Assembly: GCA_023390875.1 (NCBI GenBank)
Contig: JAEWCA010000034.1
Location: 1-7,011, forward strand
Source: Actinomycetes bacterium
GTDB lineage: Bacteria; Actinomycetota; Actinomycetes; Actinomycetales; Cellulomonadaceae
DNA: 7,011 nt
Direction of reading: 5' to 3'
The position numbers and the translations under genes are program-made. Positions 1 through 6,173 of this stretch are shown here, one piece after another. The notes under the pieces were generated by a model. That model had not been told where the DNA came from, did not search any database, and saw only the letters and a list, made by a program, of their open reading frames with translations. Each line of letters starts with the position of its first letter. Positions within the stretch are counted from its first letter, which is position 1.

Positions 1-1
1 C

Positions 2-1120
2 GCCGAGGCCCGCGCCGCGGTGGGCGAGCGCTGGTGGGCGGACCTGCACACGCCGCTCGGGGAGCTGGTCGAGCGCACGTTCGCCCACGACGTCGTCCGC
101 GGTGTCGTGCTCACCGACGCGCTCATCGGGACGTTCGCGGACGCCCACGACGCGACCCTCGTGCAGAACCGGTGCTTCCTCTACCACGTGATCGGCGGCG
201 GGACGGGCGACTGGGACGTCCCCGTGGGCGGCATGGGCGCCGTGGTCGACGCCCTCACGGACGCGGCCCGCTCGGCCGGCGCCGACCTGCGCACGCGAGC
301 CACCGTGCACGCGATCGACCCGGACGGCGGCGAGGTCGCGTGGACGGACGACGACGGCGCCGAGCACTCCGTCGTCGCGACCCACGTGCTGGTCAACGCC
401 GCTCCGCACGTGCTCGACCGCCTGCTCGGTCACCGGACCGCCGGACCGGGCGACGGGCCCGAGGGCAGCCAGCTCAAGGTCAACATGGTGCTGCGCCGGC
501 TGCCCCGCCTCCGGGACACGTCCATCGACCCGCGCACCGCCTTCGCCGGGACGTTCCACGTCAACGAGTCCTCCGCGCAGCTGGCCACCGCGTACGCGCA
601 GGCCGCCGCGGGCCGGATCCCGGCGCTGCCGCCCGCGGAGATCTACTGCCACACCCTGACCGACCCGTCGATCCTCGGCCCCGACCTGCGGGCGACCGGC
701 CACCACACCCTCACGCTGTTCGGCCTGCACATGCCCGCACGGCTGTTCCGCGCCGACCCCGAGGGCGCCCGCGCCGCAGCGCTCGCCGCGACCCTGCGGT
801 CCCTCGACGCCGTGCTCGCCGAGCCGATCGAGGACTGCCTGGAGGTGGACGCCGACGGGCACCCGTGCCTGGAGGTCCGCACACCCGTCGACCTCGAGCG
901 CGACCTCGCCCTGCCCGGCGGCCACATCTTCCACCGCGACCTGCAGTGGCCGTGGCTCGAGGACGACGAACCGGCGACCCCGGCCGGTCGGTGGGGCGTC
1001 GCGACGGACCACGAGCGCGTCCTGCTGTGCGGTGCGGGCGCACGACGGGGCGGCGGCGTGAGCGGGATCCCCGGCAGGGCGGCGGCGATGGCGGTGCTGG
1101 AGTCGACGCGGCACGGCTGA
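2..1120 (+). CDS. Phytoene-desaturase-like FAD-dependent oxidoreductase, C-terminal part (5' truncated by window edge)
   Basis: The reading frame is open from base 2 to the TGA at 1118-1120, so about 372 C-terminal residues are present. The N-terminal part, including the FAD-binding GxGxxG fold, would lie left of the window; the GTG at 20 is probably internal. Two family signatures of phytoene desaturase/PYROXD2-like amine-oxidase-fold flavoproteins are visible. One is a GGTGDWDVPVGGMGAVVDAL stretch around bases 194-256, which in this family begins the second FAD-domain segment, followed by a beta strand (ADLRTRATV). The other is the C-terminal FAD-contact motif LLCGAGARRGGGVSGIPGRA at about 1021-1080. 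Such enzymes oxidise or isomerise C-C or C-N bonds with FAD. No carotenoid gene is next to it, so the substrate is unknown and a carotenoid role should not be assumed. A hairpin terminator follows ten bases after the stop. The family assignment is firm; the specific reaction is not. Confidence 0.85.
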   Translation, partial: AEARAAVGERWWADLHTPLGELVERTFAHDVVRGVVLTDALIGTFADAHDATLVQNRCFLYHVIGGGTGDWDVPVGGMGAVVDALTDAARSAGADLRTRATVHAIDPDGGEVAWTDDDGAEHSVVATHVLVNAAPHVLDRLLGHRTAGPGDGPEGSQLKVNMVLRRLPRLRDTSIDPRTAFAGTFHVNESSAQLATAYAQAAAGRIPALPPAEIYCHTLTDPSILGPDLRATGHHTLTLFGLHMPARLFRADPEGARAAALAATLRSLDAVLAEPIEDCLEVDADGHPCLEVRTPVDLERDLALPGGHIFHRDLQWPWLEDDEPATPAGRWGVATDHERVLLCGAGARRGGGVSGIPGRAAAMAVLESTRHG

Positions 1121-1130
1121 GCGCGTCGTG

Positions 1131-1180
1131 GCACCCGGGGGTCGACCAGCGCGGGGCCTTCAGACCGCGGCCCCCGGTGC
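1131..1180 (+). terminator. Hairpin terminator after the oxidoreductase gene
   Basis: GCACC-C-GGGGG (1131-1141) pairs with CCCCCGGTGC (1171-1180), giving ten G:C-rich pairs with one bulged C at 1136. The loop can fold again through CGCGG (1150-1154) and CCGCG (1165-1169). It starts ten bases after the oxidoreductase stop. There is no T-tract, as is common for actinobacterial terminators, so function is inferred from position and stability. Confidence 0.5.
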
Positions 1181-1220
1181 CGATGCAGGTCGGAGCCGAC
1201 CCCGACGCAGGAGCCCCGAG

Positions 1221-1877
1221 ATGACCGCCGTCCCGCCCGGGTGGTACCCGGACCCCGAGAACCCCTCGACGACCCGCTGGTACGACGGCCATCGGTGGAC
1301 GGAGCACGTCGGCCCGGGCGTGCAGGTCCCCACGCCCCCGCAGGCCACGGTCGCCACGACGCCGCGGCCCGGCTTCACCCCGGGCGCGACGCACGGCACG
1401 TTCGCCCCGGCCCCGACGTCCGGCACGTTCACCCCCGCGTGGACCAGCCCACCCGCGCCGGCTCCCCGCCGCAGCCCGCTGACCGTCACGCTCATCGTGC
1501 TCGGCTGCGTGCTCGGCGGCCTCGTGGTGCTGGGCATCCTCGCCGCGATCGCGATCCCGGTGTTCCTCAACCAGCGGGTCAAGGCCGAGCTCGCGGACCT
1601 GCGGACCGTCACGTGCGAGACCGTCGCCACCGAGGCCGTCGCGCTGTCCCAGTCGCAGGTCAGCGGCACCGACGTCGCCCTCACCTCGATGTCCGACCTC
1701 GTCGTCACCGACGACCGCCGCCTGACCGTCCGGCGCCCCGCACCCGGCGACCTCTCGCCCGTGCTCACCTGCACCGGCACCGGGCTGTGGGAGGACGGCG
1801 TGTCGACGCCCGTCGTCGTCGAGCTCCACGTCGACAGCGCCCTGCAGCACCAGGTGGCCGTCCACTGGGACGAGTGA
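1221..1877 (+). CDS. DUF2510 membrane protein with a pilin-like transmembrane helix
   Basis: This is a 218-residue protein. The ATG at 1221 is chosen because AGGAG (1209-1213) lies seven bases upstream and the DUF2510 motif starts at once. Residues 5-30 (PPGWYPDP..., TTRWYDGHRWTEHV) are a DUF2510 domain, a short tryptophan-rich cytoplasmic module common at the N-termini of actinobacterial membrane proteins. Residues 31-85 are a Pro/Thr/Ala linker containing an imperfect GTFxPAxT repeat (59-74). A single helix spans about 87-115 and ends in GILAAIAIPVFLNQR (105-119), nearly identical to the end of the type IV pilin N-terminal helix. The G|FTLxE prepilin cleavage site is absent. The remaining ~98 residues should lie outside the cell and hold Cys132 and Cys184, which could form a disulphide. 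The gene appears monocistronic, between a terminator and a tRNA. Its function is unknown; it is probably a surface-anchored protein. Confidence 0.85.
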   Translation: MTAVPPGWYPDPENPSTTRWYDGHRWTEHVGPGVQVPTPPQATVATTPRPGFTPGATHGTFAPAPTSGTFTPAWTSPPAPAPRRSPLTVTLIVLGCVLGGLVVLGILAAIAIPVFLNQRVKAELADLRTVTCETVATEAVALSQSQVSGTDVALTSMSDLVVTDDRRLTVRRPAPGDLSPVLTCTGTGLWEDGVSTPVVVELHVDSALQHQVAVHWDE

Positions 1878-1890
1878 GCGCACCCGCGGG

Positions 1891-1920
1891 TTCGGTCCAG
1901 GGCGTCCCGTCGGGTATCCT
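1891..1920 (+). promoter_or_regulatory. Possible promoter of the tRNA-Ser gene
   Basis: TATCCT (1915-1920) resembles a -10 element and ends ten bases before the mature tRNA 5' end. TTCGGT (1891-1896) is a weak -35 candidate with an 18-base spacer. The position suits a short precursor leader. The -35 match is poor, so the call rests mainly on location and on the -10. Confidence 0.3.
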
Positions 1921-1930
1921 CGGTCGGCCG

Positions 1931-2015
1931 GGAGGATTCGCCTAGTGGCCTATGGCGCACGCTTGGAAAGCGTGTTGGGTGAAAGCCCTCGGGGGTTCGA
2001 ATCCCCCATCCTCCG
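1931..2015 (+). tRNA. tRNA-Ser (anticodon GGA)
   Basis: The cloverleaf can be drawn directly. The acceptor stem GGAGGAT (1931-1937) pairs perfectly with ATCCTCC (2008-2014), with discriminator G at 2015. The anticodon stem CACGC (1958-1962)/GCGTG (1970-1974) encloses the loop TTGGAAA, giving anticodon GGA (1965-1967), which reads the serine codons UCC and UCU. The long variable arm (about 1975-1990, GGG/CCC stem) is the class II arm typical of serine tRNAs. The T arm is GGGGG-TTCGAAT-CCCCC (1991-2007). CCA is not encoded and must be added after transcription. A strong hairpin starts six bases downstream. Confidence 0.97.
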
Positions 2016-2020
2016 CGCAC

Positions 2021-2062
2021 CGAAGGGCCCGTGACCGCGGCGACGTGGTCCCGGGCCCTTCG
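2021..2062 (+). terminator. Hairpin terminator of tRNA-Ser
   Basis: CGAAGGGCCCG (2021-2031) and CGGGCCCTTCG (2052-2062) form a perfect 11-bp stem. After one mismatched pair, GACC (2033-2036) and GGTC (2047-2050) extend it inward over a ten-base loop. It begins six bases after the tRNA 3' end. A T-tract is lacking, but stem length and placement make a tRNA terminator the natural reading. It also separates the tRNA from the RDD gene. Confidence 0.75.
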
Positions 2063-2113
2063 TCATGCCCCGAATCGCCCACGCGGGCACGCGTCCGTTG
2101 GCAGGATGCGCGC

Positions 2114-3106
2114 ATGACGCTCGCCGACGCACCCGTCGCGCCACCCGCGCGGGACGCCGTCCCGCCGGTCGACCACGCGCACTGGTCGCGGCGAGCCGTG
2201 GGGGCGGTGCTCGACGGCGCGCTCGTGGCGGCCGTCGCGTGGCTCGCGACCGGGTCGCCCGTGCCCGTCCCGTTCCTGCCGACCCCCACGCTCCTCAACC
2301 CGGTCGGCGGCGTGGAGCTCGCCGGCCGGTTCTCGTGGTGGACGGCCGGTGCGGTCGCCGTCGTGCTGCTGCTGCAGGCGCTCACCGGTGTGACGCCCGG
2401 CAAGTCGGTGGTCGGCATCCGGGTCGTCCGGGAGTCCGACCTCGCGCCCGCCGGGCTGCTGCGCACGGTGGGCCGCGAGCTGCTGCACGTCCTCGACTGG
2501 ATCCTGCTGATCGGGTGGCTGCGGCCCCTGTGGCACGCGCGGCGGCAGACGTTCGCCGACACCGTCGCGTCGACCGTCGTGATCCGCGCCCGCGTCGACG
2601 TGCCGGTCCGGCTGATCGCCGCGGTCGCGTCCGCCACGGCGCTCGCGGTCGTCGTCGCCCCGAGCGTCTCCGAGCAGGGGTCCACCACCGTCTCGTGCAC
2701 GTTCGAGGACACGGCCCCCGGGATCGGCACGGTGGCGCTCCGGATCCCCGGCGACGTGTGGGTGAGCCGCCTCGGGATCCGCCGCCTCTCGACGATCCAC
2801 CCGGAGAGCGTCGTCTCCTGGACGGCCACGTCCGGCGGCGTCCCGTCCGACGGCACCCGGCTCGACGTGTCGGTGCTCGACCGCGACGACCGGGACGTCT
2901 GGCACCGGACCGTGACGTTCGACGGCGGCGTCGCCCGCACCGACGACGTGACCGAGGTGCAGGAGCTCACGATCCCCCGCGCGGTGACGGCCGACGCGGG
3001 CCCCGGCTGGCTCGTGCGCGTCGGGCTCTCCGGCGAGCAGGCGTCGCAGTGCGTGATGGGCGGCCCGTCAGTGCCCGACGAGGAACCGGCCCTCGTCGAG
3101 GGCTAG
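2114..3106 (+). CDS. RDD-family membrane protein with an extracytoplasmic C-terminal domain
   Basis: This is a 330-residue protein. The open frame extends back through the tRNA, but the ATG at 2114 is the first plausible start. AGGA (2103-2106) lies seven bases before it; alternatively CAGGAT (2102-2107) could be a -10 of a leaderless mRNA. The RDD domain covers about 25-160: RRAVGAVLDGAL (26-37) with the Arg/Asp pair, TPGKSVVGIRVV (94-105), GRELLHVLDWILLIG (120-134) and QTFADTVASTVVI (145-157). Helices are predicted near 28-45, 77-93 and 122-139. RDD proteins are multipass membrane proteins of mostly unknown function, some linked to transport. Unlike a minimal RDD protein, this one has a fourth helix (about 165-183) and then ~147 polar residues outside the cell with Cys195 and Cys313. 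That domain looks beta-rich (VALRIPGDVWVS, TRLDVSVLDRDD) but I do not recognise it. The stop overlaps that of the convergent acetyltransferase gene. Confidence 0.85.
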   Translation: MTLADAPVAPPARDAVPPVDHAHWSRRAVGAVLDGALVAAVAWLATGSPVPVPFLPTPTLLNPVGGVELAGRFSWWTAGAVAVVLLLQALTGVTPGKSVVGIRVVRESDLAPAGLLRTVGRELLHVLDWILLIGWLRPLWHARRQTFADTVASTVVIRARVDVPVRLIAAVASATALAVVVAPSVSEQGSTTVSCTFEDTAPGIGTVALRIPGDVWVSRLGIRRLSTIHPESVVSWTATSGGVPSDGTRLDVSVLDRDDRDVWHRTVTFDGGVARTDDVTEVQELTIPRAVTADAGPGWLVRVGLSGEQASQCVMGGPSVPDEEPALVEG

Positions 3107-3714
3107 GCCACCGAGCCCAGGTCCGGCTGCTCGACCGACCGCACGCCAGGGGCGAGCCGGGCGTGCAGGTGGGCGTCGTGGCGGCCGTCGTGGTGCAGCA
3201 GGTGGGCGCGCAGCACGCCCTCCAGCGGCATGTCGAGCCGCTCGGCGACCCGGCAGGACGCCGTGTTGAGCGCCGAGTGCTCGAGCTGCACGCGCTCGAT
3301 GCCGAGCGTGCCGAAGGCCCACTCGATCCCCGCGGCCGCAACGCGCGCGGCGACACCCCGACCGCGCAGCTCGGGCAGCACCCAGTAGCCGACCTCACCC
3401 ACGCCGTCGTGCAGGTCGAGGTGGTAGACGGCCACGCGGCCGACGACCGCCGACCGGTCCTCGACCACCCACTCGGCCCCCGTCTCCTGCGCCCACGCGC
3501 CGCTGCGCTGCGCGATCCACTCGACCGCCTCCGCCTCGTCGGTCACCACGCGGGCGTGCCAGTACCGGATCGCAGGGTCGGCGTGCGCGGCGACGACCAC
3601 GGGCCAGTCGTCGGGCGTCCAGGGGCGCAGGACGAGGTCACCGGCGACGAGCGTGGGCTGCGGCTGCGCCGACATGCGACCGGGCGGGACGACGGGCGTG
3701 GTGGAGTACGGCAC
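3103..3714 (-). CDS. GNAT-family N-acetyltransferase (RimJ/RimL-like)
   Basis: This is a 203-residue protein from the GTG at 3714. That start is preferred because GGGAGG lies nine bases upstream. An in-frame ATG at 3723 sits directly against GGAGG with no spacing, and another ATG at 3675 has no clear ribosome site. The N-terminal LVLRPWTPDDW (about 27-37) is the usual first strand of the fold. VGEVGYWVLPELRGRGVAAR (about 105-124) contains the acetyl-CoA pyrophosphate-binding R/Q-x-x-G-x-G/A motif as RGRGVA. The following ERVQLEHSALNTASCRVAERL carries the Asn-containing segment typical of RimJ/RimL-type enzymes. These cytoplasmic enzymes move an acetyl group from acetyl-CoA to an amine, often a protein N-terminus, but also to antibiotics or small metabolites. 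The substrate cannot be read here. The gene is divergent from the ATP-grasp gene and convergent with the RDD gene. Confidence 0.88.
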   Translation of the reverse strand: MPYSTTPVVPPGRMSAQPQPTLVAGDLVLRPWTPDDWPVVVAAHADPAIRYWHARVVTDEAEAVEWIAQRSGAWAQETGAEWVVEDRSAVVGRVAVYHLDLHDGVGEVGYWVLPELRGRGVAARVAAAGIEWAFGTLGIERVQLEHSALNTASCRVAERLDMPLEGVLRAHLLHHDGRHDAHLHARLAPGVRSVEQPDLGSVA

Positions 3715-3788
3715 GACAGGCATCCTCCCGCGGCACGGGCCCCTCAGCTCGGCGCCGGCGCGTCGCGGATCCGCGCACGCAGCTCGCC

Positions 3789-3794
3789 GATACT
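3789..3794 (+). promoter_or_regulatory. Possible -10 element for leaderless transcription of the ATP-grasp gene
   Basis: GATACT ends seven bases before the ATG at 3802, the distance expected if transcription begins at or next to the start codon. No Shine-Dalgarno sequence precedes that ATG, which supports a leaderless message, a common arrangement in actinobacteria. No good -35 is visible. Confidence 0.4.
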
Positions 3795-3801
3795 TGTCCG
3801 C

Positions 3802-4608
3802 ATGCCGTCGACCGCGCCGACCGACAGCGTCGGAGCCGTCCGGACGGAACCGCCGGGCGGCCCTCGTCCCGCGCTGCTCGAGCTCGTCGCGCCCGGGCGG
3901 CTGGACGAGGACCTGCTGGGCATCGACGAGCACCTGCAGGAGTCCGGGCTCGCACCGCGACCCAGCTACCTGCGCGAGGTGGCCCGCGGGCGGGTCCCGG
4001 TCGAGGGTGCGGGGCTGGTCGCGGGACGGCTCCCGTTCGTCCGTGCCGCACTCCGCCGGATCGGCGTCGACGCGCCACCGCCGCTGGACTACGTGGGCGC
4101 ATCGGACGAGACGCTCGGCAGACGCGTCTGGCCCAGCACATTGGGGGCGGTCGCCGCGGGACTCGAGCGCGACGGCGAGCCGGTGTTCGTCAAGCCGCGC
4201 GGGTCGACGAAGCAGTTCACCGGCCGGGTGGTCGGCGAAGCGGTCGACCTGCGGTCGATCCGGGTGAGCAGCCCGTCGACGCCCGTGTGGTGCTCCGACG
4301 TCGTGACGATGGTGAGCGAGCACCGCGTGTTCCTGGTCGACGGCGAGGTCGTCGGTGTCCGGAACTACGACGGCGACGTCGCGCTCGTGCCCGCCGCCGA
4401 GGCGGTGGCGGCCATCCTGGACGACGTGGGCCCGTCCCTCCCGGCCGGGTGCGCGCTGGACGTCGCGGTGCGCCCGGACGGGCGGGTCGTCCTCGTCGAG
4501 GCGAACGAGGGCTACTCGCTGGGCCGCTACGGGCTCGACGCCGGCGCCTACGCGCGGCTGCTCCTCGCCCGGTGGCGGGAGCTGACGGGCGAGCCGGCCG
4601 CAGACTGA
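3802..4608 (+). CDS. ATP-grasp domain protein, R2K-like clade
   Basis: This is a 268-residue protein. The open frame extends far upstream, but composition and the -10 at 3789-3794 favour the ATG at 3802. The N-terminal ~100 residues are a variable lid region. The ATP-grasp core follows: PVFVKPRGSTKQFTGRVV (127-144) with Lys131 and Lys137 as nucleotide-binding candidates, SEHRVFLVDGEVVGVRNYDG (172-191), ALDVAV (218-223) with Asp220, and VLVEANEGYSLGRYGL (230-245), where Glu233 and Asn235 are the expected Mg2+ ligands. The E-x-R-V-F and E-x-N-x-G-Y-x-L-G-x-Y-G-L combination resembles the R2K ATP-grasp families of bacteria and phages. Such enzymes activate a carboxylate as acyl-phosphate and join it to an amine or similar nucleophile. 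All key residues seem present, so activity is likely. The substrate is unknown. The divergent GNAT gene and convergent flavodoxin gene do not reveal the pathway. Confidence 0.8.
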   Translation: MPSTAPTDSVGAVRTEPPGGPRPALLELVAPGRLDEDLLGIDEHLQESGLAPRPSYLREVARGRVPVEGAGLVAGRLPFVRAALRRIGVDAPPPLDYVGASDETLGRRVWPSTLGAVAAGLERDGEPVFVKPRGSTKQFTGRVVGEAVDLRSIRVSSPSTPVWCSDVVTMVSEHRVFLVDGEVVGVRNYDGDVALVPAAEAVAAILDDVGPSLPAGCALDVAVRPDGRVVLVEANEGYSLGRYGLDAGAYARLLLARWRELTGEPAAD

Positions 4609-4611
4609 CCC

Positions 4612-5127
4612 TCACGCGGGCGGGGCCATGACCTCCGTCAGGTGCAGGCCCCACTCGCGGGCCCGGTCGAGCTCGCCGGCCGCGAGCGGCCCCTTCGTCC
4701 CGGTGACCCAGAAGCTCTCGACGTCGTCGACGGCGTACCCGGCGTGCCGCAGGCGCTTGCCGGCGCCGGACGCCGCGGACCCGGGCAGGTGCGGGCTCTG
4801 GATGCGGGTGTCGAAGGCGGCGGCGTGGATCGTGTGGTCCGGGTGGTCGAGGTGCGCGAGCCACTCGCGGACGCCGATCGTGTCCGCCTCGGGCGGGCGG
4901 CCCGCCTGCACGGCGGCGTCGGCGCGCGTGCGGGGGCGGCTCAGGCCGAACGCGTGCGTGGGTGCGCCGACGACCAGCAGGTCGACGTCGTCGGGCAGAT
5001 GCTCGGGAGCGCCGCGGACCTCGACGAGCTGGACGTCCGGGCGTCGGGCGAACATGCCGGCCCACACGGCGCGCGCGAGCTCGGCGGTGTTGCCGAACGA
5101 GGACTCGTAGACCACGAGGGCGCTCAT
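4612..5127 (-). CDS. Flavodoxin-like domain protein
   Basis: This is a 171-residue protein of flavodoxin size. Residues 1-18 (MSALVVYESSFGNTAELA) are the first strand and FMN-phosphate loop; SSFGNT stands in for the classic S/T-x-T-G-x-T. DLLVVGAPTHAFGLSRP (around 49-65) matches the second FMN-contacting loop (G-x-P-T-H/Y-x-x), which packs on the isoalloxazine ring. ESFWVTGTKGPLAAGELDRA near the C-terminus is the last strand-helix unit. Family members bind FMN and carry one or two electrons in the cytoplasm; some are NAD(P)H:quinone reductases or protoporphyrinogen oxidases. It lies three bases downstream of the universal stress protein gene, with a GAGGG ribosome site inside that gene's end, so the two should be co-transcribed and possibly translationally coupled. 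Its stop is three bases from the convergent ATP-grasp stop. The redox partner is unknown. Confidence 0.88.
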   Translation of the reverse strand: MSALVVYESSFGNTAELARAVWAGMFARRPDVQLVEVRGAPEHLPDDVDLLVVGAPTHAFGLSRPRTRADAAVQAGRPPEADTIGVREWLAHLDHPDHTIHAAAFDTRIQSPHLPGSAASGAGKRLRHAGYAVDDVESFWVTGTKGPLAAGELDRAREWGLHLTEVMAPPA

Positions 5128-5130
5128 GGG

Positions 5131-6003
5131 TCAGCCCTCGTGCACGACGAGCACCGGGCACGTCGCCTCGCGGACCACGTCGGCGGACACCGACCCGAGC
5201 AGCATCCCGCGGAAGCCGCCGAGCCCGCGCGACCCGACCGCCAGCAGCGGTGCGGCGTGCGACAGCTCGACGAGCGAGGTGGCGGGGTCGTCGTCGACGA
5301 GCTCGAGGTCGACGTGCAGCCCCGGGTACGCAGCGGTGAGCTCGTCGGCGACCGCGCGCGCGGCCCGGTGCGTGGGGTGGTCGGGGTCGTCGGTGCGGGT
5401 CGGCCAGCCGGTGTGGTGGCCGAGGGGGTCGGGGATCGTCGGGCGGGCGTGCACCACGAGGAGCCCGCGGCCGAGCTCCCACGCCTCGCGCGCGGCGGCG
5501 TGGGCTGCGGCGAGCGCGGCCGGTGAGCCGTCGATGCCGACGACGACGGGGGCGGACGGCAGCTCCGGGTGCTCCGGGTCGGACCGGACGACGGCGACCG
5601 GGCAGTGCGCGTGGGCGGCGACGTGCGTCGCGACGCCCCCGGGGCGGCGGCGGCCACGGCGGGCACCGGAGCCGACGACGAGCAGCTGGGCGTCGTCCGT
5701 CAGGTCGCGCAGGCTCGGGACGACCGGCCCGTGCGGGATCCGGACGTCGAACTCGATCTCGGGGTGCCGCTCCTGCTCGTGGTACAGCACGTCGGCGAGG
5801 TACTCCTTCGCCTCGACGTCGGGCGGGAACGCGGACACCTCCGGGTACCAGGTCCACGCGGACTGCGCCCACGAGTCGTCGACGCACCGGGCGAGGACCA
5901 CGTCGGCGCCGCGCAGCGCCGCCTCGTCCACGCCCCATCGCATGGTGTGCTCGCTGCTGGTCGACCCGTCGAGGGCGACGACGACCGGTCCGTCGATACG
6001 CAT
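5131..6003 (-). CDS. Universal stress protein with two tandem USP domains
   Basis: This is a 290-residue protein. The ATG at 6003 is chosen because GGGGAGG lies five bases upstream and the USP strand VVVALDGS starts at residue 7; a longer in-frame start at 6075 lacks support. Domain 1 is about 1-140 and domain 2 (APVVVGIDGSPAALAA...) about 151-290. Domain 2 has a textbook ATP-binding motif G-x2-G-x9-G-S, in GSRGLGGFRGMLLGSVS (257-273). In domain 1 the matching stretch GSGARRGRRRPGGVATHV (111-128) lacks the second glycine and the final G-S, so it probably binds ATP poorly or not at all. Tandem USPs are soluble proteins that bind ATP and are induced by oxygen limitation, starvation or redox stress in actinobacteria. 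It is first gene of an operon with the flavodoxin-like gene and divergent from doxX, downstream of candidate DevR-like sites. Confidence 0.92.
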   Translation of the reverse strand: MRIDGPVVVALDGSTSSEHTMRWGVDEAALRGADVVLARCVDDSWAQSAWTWYPEVSAFPPDVEAKEYLADVLYHEQERHPEIEFDVRIPHGPVVPSLRDLTDDAQLLVVGSGARRGRRRPGGVATHVAAHAHCPVAVVRSDPEHPELPSAPVVVGIDGSPAALAAAHAAAREAWELGRGLLVVHARPTIPDPLGHHTGWPTRTDDPDHPTHRAARAVADELTAAYPGLHVDLELVDDDPATSLVELSHAAPLLAVGSRGLGGFRGMLLGSVSADVVREATCPVLVVHEG

Positions 6004-6073
6004 GGGAGCCTCCCCGGTCCCGCTGCGGGGTGCCGTCCACGCTGCTGGGGACGACCTGCCCGTCGACGCCAGC

Positions 6074-6102
6074 ATTCTCCTCCGGTCCGGGCCGGACGAG
6101 GG
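6074..6102 (-). promoter_or_regulatory. Possible promoter of the USP-flavodoxin operon
   Basis: On the minus strand GAGAAT (6074-6079) resembles a -10 element and would start transcription near 6067, giving a leader of about 60 bases. The expected -35 zone (about 6097-6102) has no good hexamer but overlaps the palindrome at 6100-6113. That is what an activator-dependent promoter would show. Inferred from sequence only. Confidence 0.3.
6085..6097. repeat. Perfect 13-base palindrome GTCCG-GGC-CGGAC
   Basis: GTCCG and CGGAC are exact inverted repeats around GGC, between the proposed -10 and -35 zones of the USP promoter and only two bases from the next palindrome. It could be an operator half of a tandem site. 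In DNA this rich in G and C a short palindrome can also arise by chance. Confidence 0.35.
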
Positions 6103-6165
6103 ACCTCCGTCCTGAATTGTCCGATCCGTCGACGCGGGACCTTCGGCCCTGGGACCGCCGGTTGT
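6100..6165 (+). promoter_or_regulatory. Cluster of DevR/DosR-like operator boxes between the USP operon and doxX
   Basis: Three elements start with GGGACC on the same strand: GGGACCTCCGTCCT (6100-6113), GGGACCTTCGGCCCT (6136-6150) and a weaker GGGACCGCCGGTTGT (6151-6165). The first two are imperfect palindromes of the form GGGAC-n4-5-G(T/C)CC, resembling the operator of the hypoxia/dormancy regulator DevR (DosR) of mycobacteria and its streptomycete relatives. The first is centred about 30 bases upstream of the proposed USP -10, overlapping the -35, as for an activator. The other two face doxX. USP genes are classic members of this regulon. No regulator gene is in the window, so the assignment is inference. 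Confidence 0.45.
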
Positions 6166-6173
6166 GAAGGAGT

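Noticed and set aside
1931..2062. tRNA-Ser as a possible integration site for a mobile element
   Set aside because: There is no integrase, no repeat of the tRNA 3' end within the window and no shift in composition downstream.
2151..2163. GGGACGCCGTCCC palindrome resembling a DevR-like operator
   Set aside because: It lies inside the RDD coding sequence and its bases are explained by ordinary GC-rich codons; no promoter is adjacent.
1942..2970. Long minus-strand reading frame with a GGFEPPRAFTQHAFQ-type C-terminal part, and similar frames at 1160-2020 and 1950-2144
   Set aside because: These peptides come from reading antisense through the tRNA-Ser gene, a well-known source of spurious database proteins. 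The rest of each frame mirrors the DUF2510 or RDD gene.
2065..3801. Long plus-strand frame upstream of and joined to the ATP-grasp gene
   Set aside because: This part overlaps the RDD gene in another frame and then lies antisense to the acetyltransferase, with Arg-rich low-complexity sequence. Only the part from 3802 shows a protein family.
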